17,216 nt of DNA. It comes from Rhodocyclaceae bacterium UBA2250. Lineage in GTDB: Bacteria > Pseudomonadota > Gammaproteobacteria > Burkholderiales > Rhodocyclaceae. Both the position numbers and the translations under genes were made by a program. Position 1 is the first letter of the stretch; every line of letters starts with the position of its first letter. Location: assembly GCA_002347285.1 (NCBI GenBank), contig DDXW01000011.1:1-17216 (forward strand). The letters run 5' to 3'. The notes beneath the pieces are model-generated. The model was not told the DNA's origin. It saw nothing but the letters and a program-made list of their open reading frames with translations, and made no database searches. This document shows, one piece after another, positions 8,140 to 14,576 of this stretch.

Positions 8140-8374
8140 TGGGCGGGCATGCATTTTATCACGGTTTATCTGCGTTTATGTAACTTAACAGGCATTGATA
8201 AATCAACGACTTAGCAGCGATTTTCGTACTATGTGCTATTGCGTTTATTTACCTGCACTCGTTACACTGCTGTTACACGGACAAATGTAAGCCCGTGGAA
8301 CGAGTGAGGCCGGCGACTGCGCTAACAGTCCCGACCTCCGGTCAGCATCGCAACGACTAAGAGGAAATGCCAAC
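8140..8374 (+). promoter_or_regulatory. AT-rich attL-proximal region with candidate integrase arm sites
   Basis: This noncoding stretch between attL and int is about 38% GC over 8161-8220. It holds GTTACAC at 8261-8267 and again at 8272-8278 (one helical turn apart, the second as GTTACACGG), and ACTTAAC at 8183-8189. The same GTTACACGG is at 16573-16581, an inverted GTGTAAC at 16608-16614 and ACTTAAC at 16565-16571 near attR. Repeats on both sides of the attachment site suit arm-type binding sites for the integrase or its directionality factor. The int promoter should also be here, but I cannot place it with confidence. Confidence 0.5.
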
Positions 8375-9700
8375 ATGACAAGGATAACCGGAAGCACCGC
8401 AAGGGGTACATCGCTGAAGCTCACGAAAACGAAGGTCGAGGCGCTGGCTCTACCCGAGGGCGACAAAGATCAGGTGTTCTACTGGGACAGCGAAACCAAG
8501 GGTTTCGGGGTGCGTGTAACAGCCAACGGGGCGCGGAGCTACATCGTCCAGCGCCCGGTACATGGCAAGACTCGGCGCTTTACGCTTGGGCCACATGGGG
8601 TGCTGACGTGCGACGAGGCGCGGAAGCGTGCCATGGAAAAGCTGCTGGAGATGATGGACGGCATCAACCCGCAGGAGGAGAAGCGCAAGAAGGTCGCGCA
8701 GACTGAAACCCTCCGCGAAGTGATGGAGGACTACATCGAACACAAGCGCACCAAGCATGGCCCTCTTCGCCCGACCAGCAAGGCAGACCTTCGGAAATGT
8801 GTGGTCGTCACCTTCGCGGAGTGGGCCGACAAGCCCGTTGCTGAGATTAACCGCGAGGCGTGCATTAAGCGGTTCCGCGAACTGTCCAAGTCGGCACCAG
8901 TGCAGACCAATCAGGCATTCCGCAACCTGCGGGCGCTGCTCAACTGGGCGCGGGAGAAGAACGCCACCAGCGACGGCACTTACCCGATTCTGCCGGTCAA
9001 TCCGGTGTCGCAGATGTTCAAACAAGGGGGCATGGCGAAGTGGAACCCGGAGAAGGCCCGCGCTACCCGCGTCCCGAAGGACAAGGTTGGCGCAGTGTGG
9101 CTCCTGCTGGAACAGCACGGCGACCCCGAGCGCAACATCACAACCACCTGCACCAGTGCCGACCTGATTGCATTCATGCTGCTGACCGGCACCCGCGTAT
9201 CGGAAGCCTGCCAGCTTACATGGGACAGGGTGAAGCTTGAAGGCGACGTACCGACCTATCACCTAGCCGTGACGAAGAACCACAATCCTGTGACCTTCCC
9301 CATCAGCAAGGCGCTGCACGCGCTGCTGACACGTCGCCTAGCTGCTCGCCTCAAGGGTAATGACTACGTCTTTCCAGCCCTGCGCGGCAAAAAGGGTTAT
9401 CTCAGCGACCCTCGCGCAATGTTTGAGCGCGTGACGGAGGCCGCAGGAACGCACCTGCACCCTCACGCAATGCGCCGCACGTTTGAGGACGTGGCGCAGC
9501 TTGTGGGGGTGGATTCTGACAAGCGGCGGCAACTGCTTAACCACCTCGCCAGCGACGTGCATGGGACGGCATACGCGAACAACCCTGACCCGGCAGTCTT
9601 GATGCCCGCAATGGAGGCCATCAGCGCATGGATTACCCGTCAAGGTGAGATTGCCAAGGCAGCAGCCGAGGGGCAGAACGTGGTGGCGCTGCGAGCTTGA
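8375..9700 (+). CDS. int: Tyrosine recombinase integrase (DUF4102 arm-binding type)
   Basis: 441 aa. The N-terminus (about 22-75, DSETKGFGVRVTANGARSY...RRFTLGPHGVLT) is the DUF4102 arm-DNA-binding domain of P4-type integrases. Residues 110-200 are the core-binding SAM-like domain. The catalytic set is complete: R274 (LTGTRVSEA), K301, H364-A-M-R367 (HPHAMRRTF), H390 (LLNH) and Tyr400 (HGTAY). A good Shine-Dalgarno (GAGGAA, 8361-8366) sits 8 nt before the ATG. Its position next to attL and the match to the tRNA attachment site make it the enzyme that inserted this element. An alternative upstream start is unlikely given the ribosome site. Confidence 0.95.
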   Translation: MTRITGSTARGTSLKLTKTKVEALALPEGDKDQVFYWDSETKGFGVRVTANGARSYIVQRPVHGKTRRFTLGPHGVLTCDEARKRAMEKLLEMMDGINPQEEKRKKVAQTETLREVMEDYIEHKRTKHGPLRPTSKADLRKCVVVTFAEWADKPVAEINREACIKRFRELSKSAPVQTNQAFRNLRALLNWAREKNATSDGTYPILPVNPVSQMFKQGGMAKWNPEKARATRVPKDKVGAVWLLLEQHGDPERNITTTCTSADLIAFMLLTGTRVSEACQLTWDRVKLEGDVPTYHLAVTKNHNPVTFPISKALHALLTRRLAARLKGNDYVFPALRGKKGYLSDPRAMFERVTEAAGTHLHPHAMRRTFEDVAQLVGVDSDKRRQLLNHLASDVHGTAYANNPDPAVLMPAMEAISAWITRQGEIAKAAAEGQNVVALRA

Positions 9701-9739
9701 TGTGACCCAAGAGTTAGACGGAAACAAAGCGGGCGGAAG

Positions 9740-9768
9740 TTGCCGCGTCCCGTTAATGACGGTAAATT
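9740..9768 (+). promoter_or_regulatory. Sigma-70-like promoter for the small RNA/alpA
   Basis: TTGCCG (9740-9745) and TAAATT (9763-9768) are separated by exactly 17 bp in the short gap after int. Transcription would start near 9775 and run through the hairpin region into or up to the alpA-like gene. This is based on consensus resemblance only. Confidence 0.5.
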
Positions 9769-9774
9769 AACGCT

Positions 9775-9926
9775 CATTACCCACTTGCTGAACCCGTAGC
9801 GCAACGCTTCGGGAGGCCGTCCGAAAGGACACGACCCGCAAGGGTCAAACGAAAAGTCTGCTAAGGCGGACAGGGGGTCAATAGCACTGGTAATGCGGTG
9901 CAGTTGGCTCACTGTCCGCCTTTTCT
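9775..9926 (+). ncRNA. Structured small RNA between int and alpA (possibly the int-alpA RNA motif)
   Basis: Several compact hairpins follow each other: AGCG-CAA-CGCT (9798-9808), GTCC-GAAA-GGAC (9819-9830) and GACCC-GCAA-GGGTC (9833-9846), the last two with GNRA tetraloops. A perfect 11-bp stem, AAGGCGGACAG with CTGTCCGCCTT (9863-9873 and 9912-9922), then runs into TTTTCT like a terminator; its 38-nt loop holds a smaller GCAC/GTGC stem. With the promoter at 9740 this makes an RNA of about 150 nt. From memory, a conserved motif called int-alpA has been described in exactly this gene setting; I cannot confirm that this is a member. It might instead be a leader that controls alpA. Confidence 0.6.
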
Positions 9927-9963
9927 ATTGCTGGTGGCGGTGGCCGTAGATGGAGTCACCGCA

Positions 9964-10197
9964 ATGACCACGACCACGCAAGCGCAGCCCGTAGTTCGCC
10001 AGCTTCTCAACAACGATGAAACCGCTGACATGCTCAACGTCAGCCGCCGCACCCTGCCGGTTTGGCGTGTGCAGGGTAAAGGCCCGAAGTTCATCAAGAT
10101 CGGCAAGCTCGTTCGATATGAGCGCACCGAGATAGACGCTTGGATTCTGGCGAACACGCACGCAAACACCAGCCGCCAAGGCGCTCAGTCCTACTGA
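9964..10197 (+). CDS. alpA: AlpA/excisionase-type helix-turn-helix regulator
   Basis: 77 aa. A MerR-like winged helix-turn-helix of the HTH_17/AlpA group fills the protein: LLNNDETADMLNVSRRTL (helix-turn-helix, about 14-31), VWRVQGKGPKFIKIGKLVRYERTEIDAWI (wing and third helix, 33-61), then a polar tail. The ATG at 9964 has GGAG at 9952-9955, 8 nt before it; the open frame reaches back to a GTG at 9898 inside the RNA stem, which I reject. AlpA-like proteins on P4-type islands act as excision factors and switch on int or late genes, and they commonly sit next to int. The exact role here is inferred. Confidence 0.85.
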   Translation: MTTTTQAQPVVRQLLNNDETADMLNVSRRTLPVWRVQGKGPKFIKIGKLVRYERTEIDAWILANTHANTSRQGAQSY

Positions 10198-10308
10198 ACA
10201 AAGTATTCACAGGACATGCGCCAATCCATCAATTCGCAAAGCGTTTCAAGCGGTTCCGTCCGCTCCGGCCTAGTGCTGTAACTCATGCGTAACAGCTAGG
10301 GAAGAAAC
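10198..10308 (+). promoter_or_regulatory. Short leader ahead of the primase gene, with an imperfect palindrome
   Basis: A 111-bp gap. It holds a 22-bp imperfect palindrome (10275-10296, GCTGT ... ACAGC, 16 of 22 positions symmetric), a possible operator, and a Shine-Dalgarno AGGGAAG at 10298-10304. No clear promoter boxes are seen. Confidence 0.3.
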
Positions 10309-12441
10309 ATGAGCTTCGATCAAGAAAAACCGGAGTCGGGCCGCAACCCGCTCCGGTCTAAGGAAACCAGCCCCCTGAATGAGCCTGTCCAAAGCATAGG
10401 ACACCTCGCGCCAACAGGCTTTGACAATTTGCCCGCGCAGCACGCCGCGCAGTGTGGCCCATACCAACACGGCGGCAACCCTGTGATCGCGGCCCCTGCC
10501 GCCCCGCAGCCCGACCGCTGGGCCTGCATCCCGCAAGAGTTGCGCGAGCGTTCGCAATGGTGCGTCGCTGGCGAGGACAAAGCACCCCGAATCGCTACCC
10601 AAGGCCTGCCGCACGCCAAGAGTAATGATCCTTCGACGTGGCGCACCTTTGACGAGGCCAGCGCGTTCGCTGCTCATCACGGTCTGCATATCGGGTACAT
10701 GCTGCACGAGTCCGACCCCTTCACCTGCATTGATTTGGACGTGAAGGACGACACGACGCCCGAGCAGTTGGGACGCTTCCAAAAGATCGTCAATACCTTC
10801 AACAGCTACACCGAGCATTCGCGCAGCGGGCGCGGCCTGCATGTGTGGGTTAAGGGGAAGGTAGGGGCGGGTAATCGAAAAGACGGTGTGGAGGTCTATT
10901 CGCAAGCGCGTTTCATGATCTGCACCGGCAACATCCTGCACCAGAAGCCGATTGAACCCCGCGCCGAATTGCTGGGCGTGTTGGTGGAAGAGATGGGGCG
11001 CACGGAAGCGACGGAACCGCTGGCCGATGGGCTGGAAGTGGAAAACGACGAGGCCATTCTGCAACGTGCCGCCAGCGCGGCGAACGGTGCCAAGTTTCAA
11101 GCCTTGTTCAGCGGCGACTGGCAGGCCATTGGACATACAGACCACAGCAAGGCCGACGCCCAACTGGTGCAGATGCTGGCCGAGTACAGCGCGAACAATG
11201 AGCAGGTGAAGCGTCTGTTCCTGCAATCGGCACTCGGGCAGCGTGACAAAGCCACCAAGCGCAAAGACTATCTCGACCGGACGCTGGCGCAAGCACGAGG
11301 ACACCAAGCCAACGAACCGAATGCGAAGCATGGGGAACTGATCGCCCTGCAACTGCTGGCCGGGGAACTGGTCAAGCGCATGGCACCGAAGCGCCCGACG
11401 CGGGTAACTCCTGCCGGTGGGCTTCGGCTTGTTGCAGCGAATGAGATTGCAGCCCGCCCGCCTATGAAATGGCTGGTGCGCGGCGTGCTACCTGAAAAGG
11501 GCATCGGCGCAATCTTCGGCCAGCCGGGGTCGGGTAAATCCTTCCTCGTGCTTGATCTGCTGGCAGCAGTTTCCGGGGGCTTTCACTGGTTCGGGATTCC
11601 GACGAAGGCCGCACCTGTGGTCTATATCACGCTGGAAGGCCAAGCCGGTATGCCGCAACGAATCCACGCCTACCGCTCCAAGAAGGGTTCGCTCGACCGC
11701 ATCGCATTCATTGAGCAGTCCATTGACCTGCGCGAACCCGACACCCTGAAAGAGCTTATCGACCTGATCCGGGATGCTGGCTTGGGCGGCGGTGTCGTGT
11801 GTATCGACACGCTGGCAGCAAGTGCGCCGGGGATGGACGAGAACACCAGCGCCGACATGGGCCAACTGATTGCCAACCTCCAAGACCTACAAACCGAGCT
11901 TGGCGGGTTCGTGCTGGTCGTGCATCACAGCGGCAAGGACGAAACGCGAGGCCTGCGCGGCTGGTCGGGTCTGAATGGTGCGCTGGATTGTGCAATCGCT
12001 GTCTCCCGCGTATCCGAGGACAAGAGGAACACGACCCGCCGTTGGGAGGTAAGCAAGTCCAAGGATGGCAGCGACGGCATGAAAACCGACTTTGTACTTG
12101 AGCAGGTGCTGATTGACTACGACGAGGACGGCCAGCCTATTACCTCGTGCGTCATTTCCCACACCATGCAAGCGCCAGTCAGCGCCACCGAAACCGATGC
12201 AGACGATGACGAATTCATGTGGCAATGGGTGCATCAGCAGGTCGTGGCAGGCAACTACCCAAGCAAAAACTCCCTCAAGCACCAGCTCTCCGAAATGAAA
12301 CCTCAACGAGCTATTACCCAAGGGCGCGTCCTTGCCTCCATTGAACGACTGATGGCAGAGAGCAGGCTGGTGAAGGAAACCAATTCCCCTTCCGGTAATA
12401 GCTGGTTGAGAGCGGTGGAGTGTGCAGGGGGCGGGGTATGA
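10309..12441 (+). CDS. Primase-polymerase/helicase fusion (PrimPol-like domain plus RepA-type AAA ATPase)
   Basis: 710 aa; replication protein of the element. Residues 1-70 are a disordered lead. Residues 75-230 look like the AEP-type primase domain of phage NrS-1-like polymerases: RSQWCVAGEDKAPR, then IDLD (141-144, the DxD metal motif), SGRGLHVW (173-180, the His motif) and VEVYSQARFMICTG. Residues 240-335 resemble the helical linker of such proteins. A RepA/AAA_25 ATPase follows: Walker A GQPGSGKS (404-411), Walker B VVCID (496-500), and LVVHHSGKD (536-544). The C-terminal 90 residues look like a winged helix. It lies just ahead of the iteron cluster, as P4 alpha-type proteins sit near their origin. 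Domain names rest on motif reading, not a search. Confidence 0.85.
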   Translation: MSFDQEKPESGRNPLRSKETSPLNEPVQSIGHLAPTGFDNLPAQHAAQCGPYQHGGNPVIAAPAAPQPDRWACIPQELRERSQWCVAGEDKAPRIATQGLPHAKSNDPSTWRTFDEASAFAAHHGLHIGYMLHESDPFTCIDLDVKDDTTPEQLGRFQKIVNTFNSYTEHSRSGRGLHVWVKGKVGAGNRKDGVEVYSQARFMICTGNILHQKPIEPRAELLGVLVEEMGRTEATEPLADGLEVENDEAILQRAASAANGAKFQALFSGDWQAIGHTDHSKADAQLVQMLAEYSANNEQVKRLFLQSALGQRDKATKRKDYLDRTLAQARGHQANEPNAKHGELIALQLLAGELVKRMAPKRPTRVTPAGGLRLVAANEIAARPPMKWLVRGVLPEKGIGAIFGQPGSGKSFLVLDLLAAVSGGFHWFGIPTKAAPVVYITLEGQAGMPQRIHAYRSKKGSLDRIAFIEQSIDLREPDTLKELIDLIRDAGLGGGVVCIDTLAASAPGMDENTSADMGQLIANLQDLQTELGGFVLVVHHSGKDETRGLRGWSGLNGALDCAIAVSRVSEDKRNTTRRWEVSKSKDGSDGMKTDFVLEQVLIDYDEDGQPITSCVISHTMQAPVSATETDADDDEFMWQWVHQQVVAGNYPSKNSLKHQLSEMKPQRAITQGRVLASIERLMAESRLVKETNSPSGNSWLRAVECAGGGV

Positions 12442-12731
12442 GCAGCCGGGTTCGCTTGGGGAACCTCGGGTTCGCTAGGGGTTCGCTAGCCCTTCACTTA
12501 GCGAACCCCGACAGTCCCTGGCTACCCCTAGCGAATCGGGTTCGCTAGTGGGGGTGTAGCCCTATAGGGAAAACAACCCACCCCCCCGGCACCCTGCAAG
12601 GCGGTTTCTGGCGGTGCAAATTGCAAGCCGGGTTCGCTAGCAGGAACGATGGAAATGCAGAGGGTCGTTAGACCGATTCAGGCCGTCCAACACATAGGGA
12701 ACCAATGTGGTCCCAAACAGGAGCAAGTGAA
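12442..12731 (+). other. Noncoding stretch after the primase gene
   Basis: About 290 bp without a convincing gene. The first two thirds hold the iteron cluster; the remainder (12644-12731) has a CACATAGGGAACC segment and the ribosome site AGGAG (12719-12723) of the next gene. Confidence 0.6.
12448..12643 (+). repeat. Iteron cluster GGGTTCGCTAG with hairpins: candidate replication origin
   Basis: The core TTCGCTAG (with one GCTT and one GCTAA variant) occurs seven times. Five copies are direct, starting near 12448, 12468, 12478, 12538 and 12630; two are inverted, 12498-12509 and 12526-12535. Two pairs form perfect inverted repeats: GGGGTTCGCTA with TAGCGAACCCC (12478-12509) and CTAGCGAA with TTCGCTAG around a 5-bp loop (12528-12548). 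Next to them are the palindrome CCCTATAGGG (12560-12569) and a GGGGGTG/CACCCCC stem (12550-12585). Position right after the primase-helicase fits an origin or primase-loading site. It could also limit readthrough from the primase gene. Confidence 0.65.
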
Positions 12732-13139
12732 ATGGAATCAACGCAACTTTACGTCGGGAAGCCGTACCTCCACATGCAGCGCAGCAAGAGCGGCAAATCA
12801 ACCTCCGTCCATTGGGACGATGGTTCGCTGACAGACGTAGGACGGGCAGTGCTGGGCATGGAATGGGAGCGGCTCGGGGTAGCCCAGCAGATAGGCGACC
12901 TGTTCCGTGCAAATGCAAAGCGGGTGCGAGGTGCAGAACTTCTGAACGGTGGCGTCATTGGTTATTGGAGCCGCTGCCCTAACGACACAGCCGACACGGT
13001 GTTTGCGCTGATTGCGGAAGCGCACCGCGTCACGGTTGAGATTCTTGGGCGCATGACCCATGAGCAGCGCGAAGCATGGCGGCGGGGTGAAGTGACGTTG
13101 CCCGAATGGGTGTCGCTGCTGGAACAGGTCGAAGCGTAG
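12732..13139 (+). CDS. Hypothetical protein of the element (135 aa)
   Basis: I do not recognise this protein. The start at 12732 is chosen because AGGAG lies 8 nt upstream; the open frame extends to 12705 without a ribosome site. The N-terminus (QLYVGKPYLHMQRSKSGKS...VHWDDGSLTDVGRAVL) looks beta-rich and polar. The middle (WERLGVAQQIGDLFRANAKRVRGAEL) and the end (THEQREAWRRGEVTLPEWVSLLEQVEA) look helical. There is no signal peptide, membrane segment, Cys cluster or enzyme motif. The position between the iteron cluster and a terminator-like hairpin suggests a replication or copy-control accessory, but that is a guess from context. Confidence 0.65.
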   Translation: MESTQLYVGKPYLHMQRSKSGKSTSVHWDDGSLTDVGRAVLGMEWERLGVAQQIGDLFRANAKRVRGAELLNGGVIGYWSRCPNDTADTVFALIAEAHRVTVEILGRMTHEQREAWRRGEVTLPEWVSLLEQVEA

Positions 13140-13140
13140 C

Positions 13141-13212
13141 GCAGGCAGAACGGGTAACTAGCACAACCTTGTTCTAGTCCCGTAACGGATTGACCTGCTT
13201 CTGCTTTTTCAT
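13141..13212 (+). terminator. Terminator-like stem-loop after the 135-aa gene
   Basis: GCAGAA (13145-13150) can pair with TTCTGC (13200-13205), which runs into CTGCTTTTTC. Inside, ACGGG-ta-ACTAG (13150-13161) pairs with CTAGTCCCGT (13174-13183). The long interrupted stem makes this less certain than a textbook terminator. Confidence 0.4.
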
Positions 13213-13306
13213 TCATGCGAACTATCGAGTAACGGCTATGCACACGTTCTGCGAACTGCCAGCACCGCCACGCCGCACGATGCCACCCGCTGCAATGTGG
13301 TCTAAG

Positions 13307-13354
13307 ACACTAGATGTAGTGAGTTTGATGTCATCAAACACTACCTGTAGTGTG
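13307..13354 (+). promoter_or_regulatory. Operator array: two ACACTA..TGTAGTG repeats flanking a perfect palindrome
   Basis: ACACTAGATGTAGTGAG (13307-13323) and ACACTACCTGTAGTGTG (13338-13354) agree at 14 of 17 positions and are each palindromic (the second is a perfect 16-bp palindrome at 13338-13353). Between them is the perfect palindrome GTTTGATGTCATCAAAC (13323-13339). A promoter-like TTGATG (13325-13330), 17 bp, TAGTGT (13348-13353) lies under the repeats. This sits 29 bp ahead of a ribbon-helix-helix gene, the class of protein that binds such short repeats cooperatively, so autorepression or a partition-type site is likely. Confidence 0.6.
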
Positions 13355-13382
13355 TTAGCGGATAACGCCGTATGCTTTTGCC

Positions 13383-13940
13383 ATGGTTAAGTCAAACGCA
13401 CAACGTCAAGCCGAGTATCAGCGCAGGCAGCAGGAAGCCGGGAGCTACCGCCTTGACGCATACATCAGCCCCGACGCTCACGCGGCGCTTCAGCAGGTAG
13501 TGCAGCGCGAAGGCATCAGCCGCAAGGACGCAATCGAGCGATCAATTCTCAACGAAGCGAAAGGACACAACATGAAAACGCAATTCCGCACCGACGACCC
13601 TGCTACCGACCCCGGCGGCAAGCGCAACGACAGCAAGCCCGCGCTGGCAACCATTCGGCTGACCGCCAGCGAGGTAGCACCTCGCAAACCAGTTTCCCAA
13701 CCCGCAACCCGAAAGGACGTTTCACCCATGACCACGACGAACACGGCAACAGCACGACCGAGTCAGATGACAGTAGCCGAGCATCAAGAACTTGAGAAAT
13801 TCAAGGAATCGCTGCCTAAAGCGGCCCTCGCCACGCAACAAGTCCAGCAAGCGCACGCCTTCAACGGCGGCGACGATGGCGCACGACGCAAGGCGGCATT
13901 CGAGGCGCAATTGAACGCCACCAACCAGCATCGCAAGTAA
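13383..13940 (+). CDS. Ribbon-helix-helix DNA-binding protein with extended C-terminus
   Basis: 185 aa. Residues 20-58 (GSYRLDAYISPDAHAALQQVVQREGISRKDAIERSIL) fit a ribbon-helix-helix fold: a short beta strand and two helices. Residues 63-115 are a polar, Pro/Thr-rich linker, and 120-185 a charged helical tail. There is no clear Shine-Dalgarno before the ATG at 13383. Two in-frame internal ATGs at 13572 and 13728 each follow an AAAGGAC sequence, like the AAAGGAA ahead of the next gene, so shorter products of 122 and 70 aa are possible. The operator array upstream suggests self-repression. The regulatory target beyond its own promoter is unknown. Confidence 0.7.
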   Translation: MVKSNAQRQAEYQRRQQEAGSYRLDAYISPDAHAALQQVVQREGISRKDAIERSILNEAKGHNMKTQFRTDDPATDPGGKRNDSKPALATIRLTASEVAPRKPVSQPATRKDVSPMTTTNTATARPSQMTVAEHQELEKFKESLPKAALATQQVQQAHAFNGGDDGARRKAAFEAQLNATNQHRK

Positions 13941-13964
13941 ATCACCAACCACAAAGGAACGACC

Positions 13965-14507
13965 ATGAGCACCCCTGAAAAACTCCGTGAAACCCTCGCT
14001 GACGTTATCGCCAAGTGCGACGAAGCCAACGGCGAATATGCCGTTCTCAATGCTGACTATGTCTCCGCAGCGGCCAAGGGCGAGGATGCGAAAGCTGACA
14101 AGCTGGAAATTGAACTTGAGCGCACCCGCCGACTGATTCAGCGTCTGGCCCTGCGCCGCTCTGCACTTGAAAGCGACATTGGCAGCGCCGAAGAAGTGGA
14201 ACGCGCCCAACGTGGTGCGAAGCTCAAGGCGACCGCTGACAGCATCCTTGCTCGCGCTGGCAAGCGCATTGCTGACATGGAACCGCTGGCCGCTGCACTT
14301 GCCAAGCTGACCGATGAACTGGAGAGCGACTTCAACGACTGGAAGGAAGCGCGTTACTTCGCGCAGCAGTCCGGCGCGACCCCGGAAGGCTTTGCCAGTC
14401 AGACGAATGACGCACTGGTGCGCCGCGTTATGGATTCGCTCAGCATGTCCCGCGTCCGCACCAGCAATATCAGCAAGGAACTGAGCCGAGTATCGGTTTT
14501 CATGTAA
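13965..14507 (+). CDS. Coiled-coil protein of unknown function (180 aa)
   Basis: No family recognised. The sequence is almost wholly helical, with heptad-like spacing in residues 1-80 (LRETLADVIAKCDEANGEY...LEIELERTRRLIQRLALRRSALESDI) and 95-130 (ILARAGKRIADMEPLAAALAKLTDELESDFNDW). The C-terminal 40 residues are more polar. A ribosome site AAAGGAA lies 5 to 6 nt before the ATG. It follows the ribbon-helix-helix gene by 24 bp and is probably cotranscribed with it. No membrane segment or enzyme motif is present. It could be a scaffold-like, DNA-condensing or phage-interference protein; the sequence does not decide. Confidence 0.65.
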   Translation: MSTPEKLRETLADVIAKCDEANGEYAVLNADYVSAAAKGEDAKADKLEIELERTRRLIQRLALRRSALESDIGSAEEVERAQRGAKLKATADSILARAGKRIADMEPLAAALAKLTDELESDFNDWKEARYFAQQSGATPEGFASQTNDALVRRVMDSLSMSRVRTSNISKELSRVSVFM

Positions 14508-14576
14508 CAGAACAGAACGGCGAAACCTGCGGCAGCGCAACGCTCCCGTATAAGTGCCTGTCCATCGGAGTACCGA

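Noticed and set aside
10270..11352. Minus-strand open frame (360 aa) opposite the primase domain
   Set aside because: No motif, overlaps the clear PrimPol coding frame and its ribosome site.
12438..12548. 36-codon frame starting in the primase stop (ATGA overlap)
   Set aside because: It consists almost wholly of translated iteron repeats, so the DNA repeats explain it better than coding.
12448..12643. Repeat cluster as a CRISPR array
   Set aside because: Repeats are about 11 bp, in both orientations and with irregular spacing, and there are no cas genes.
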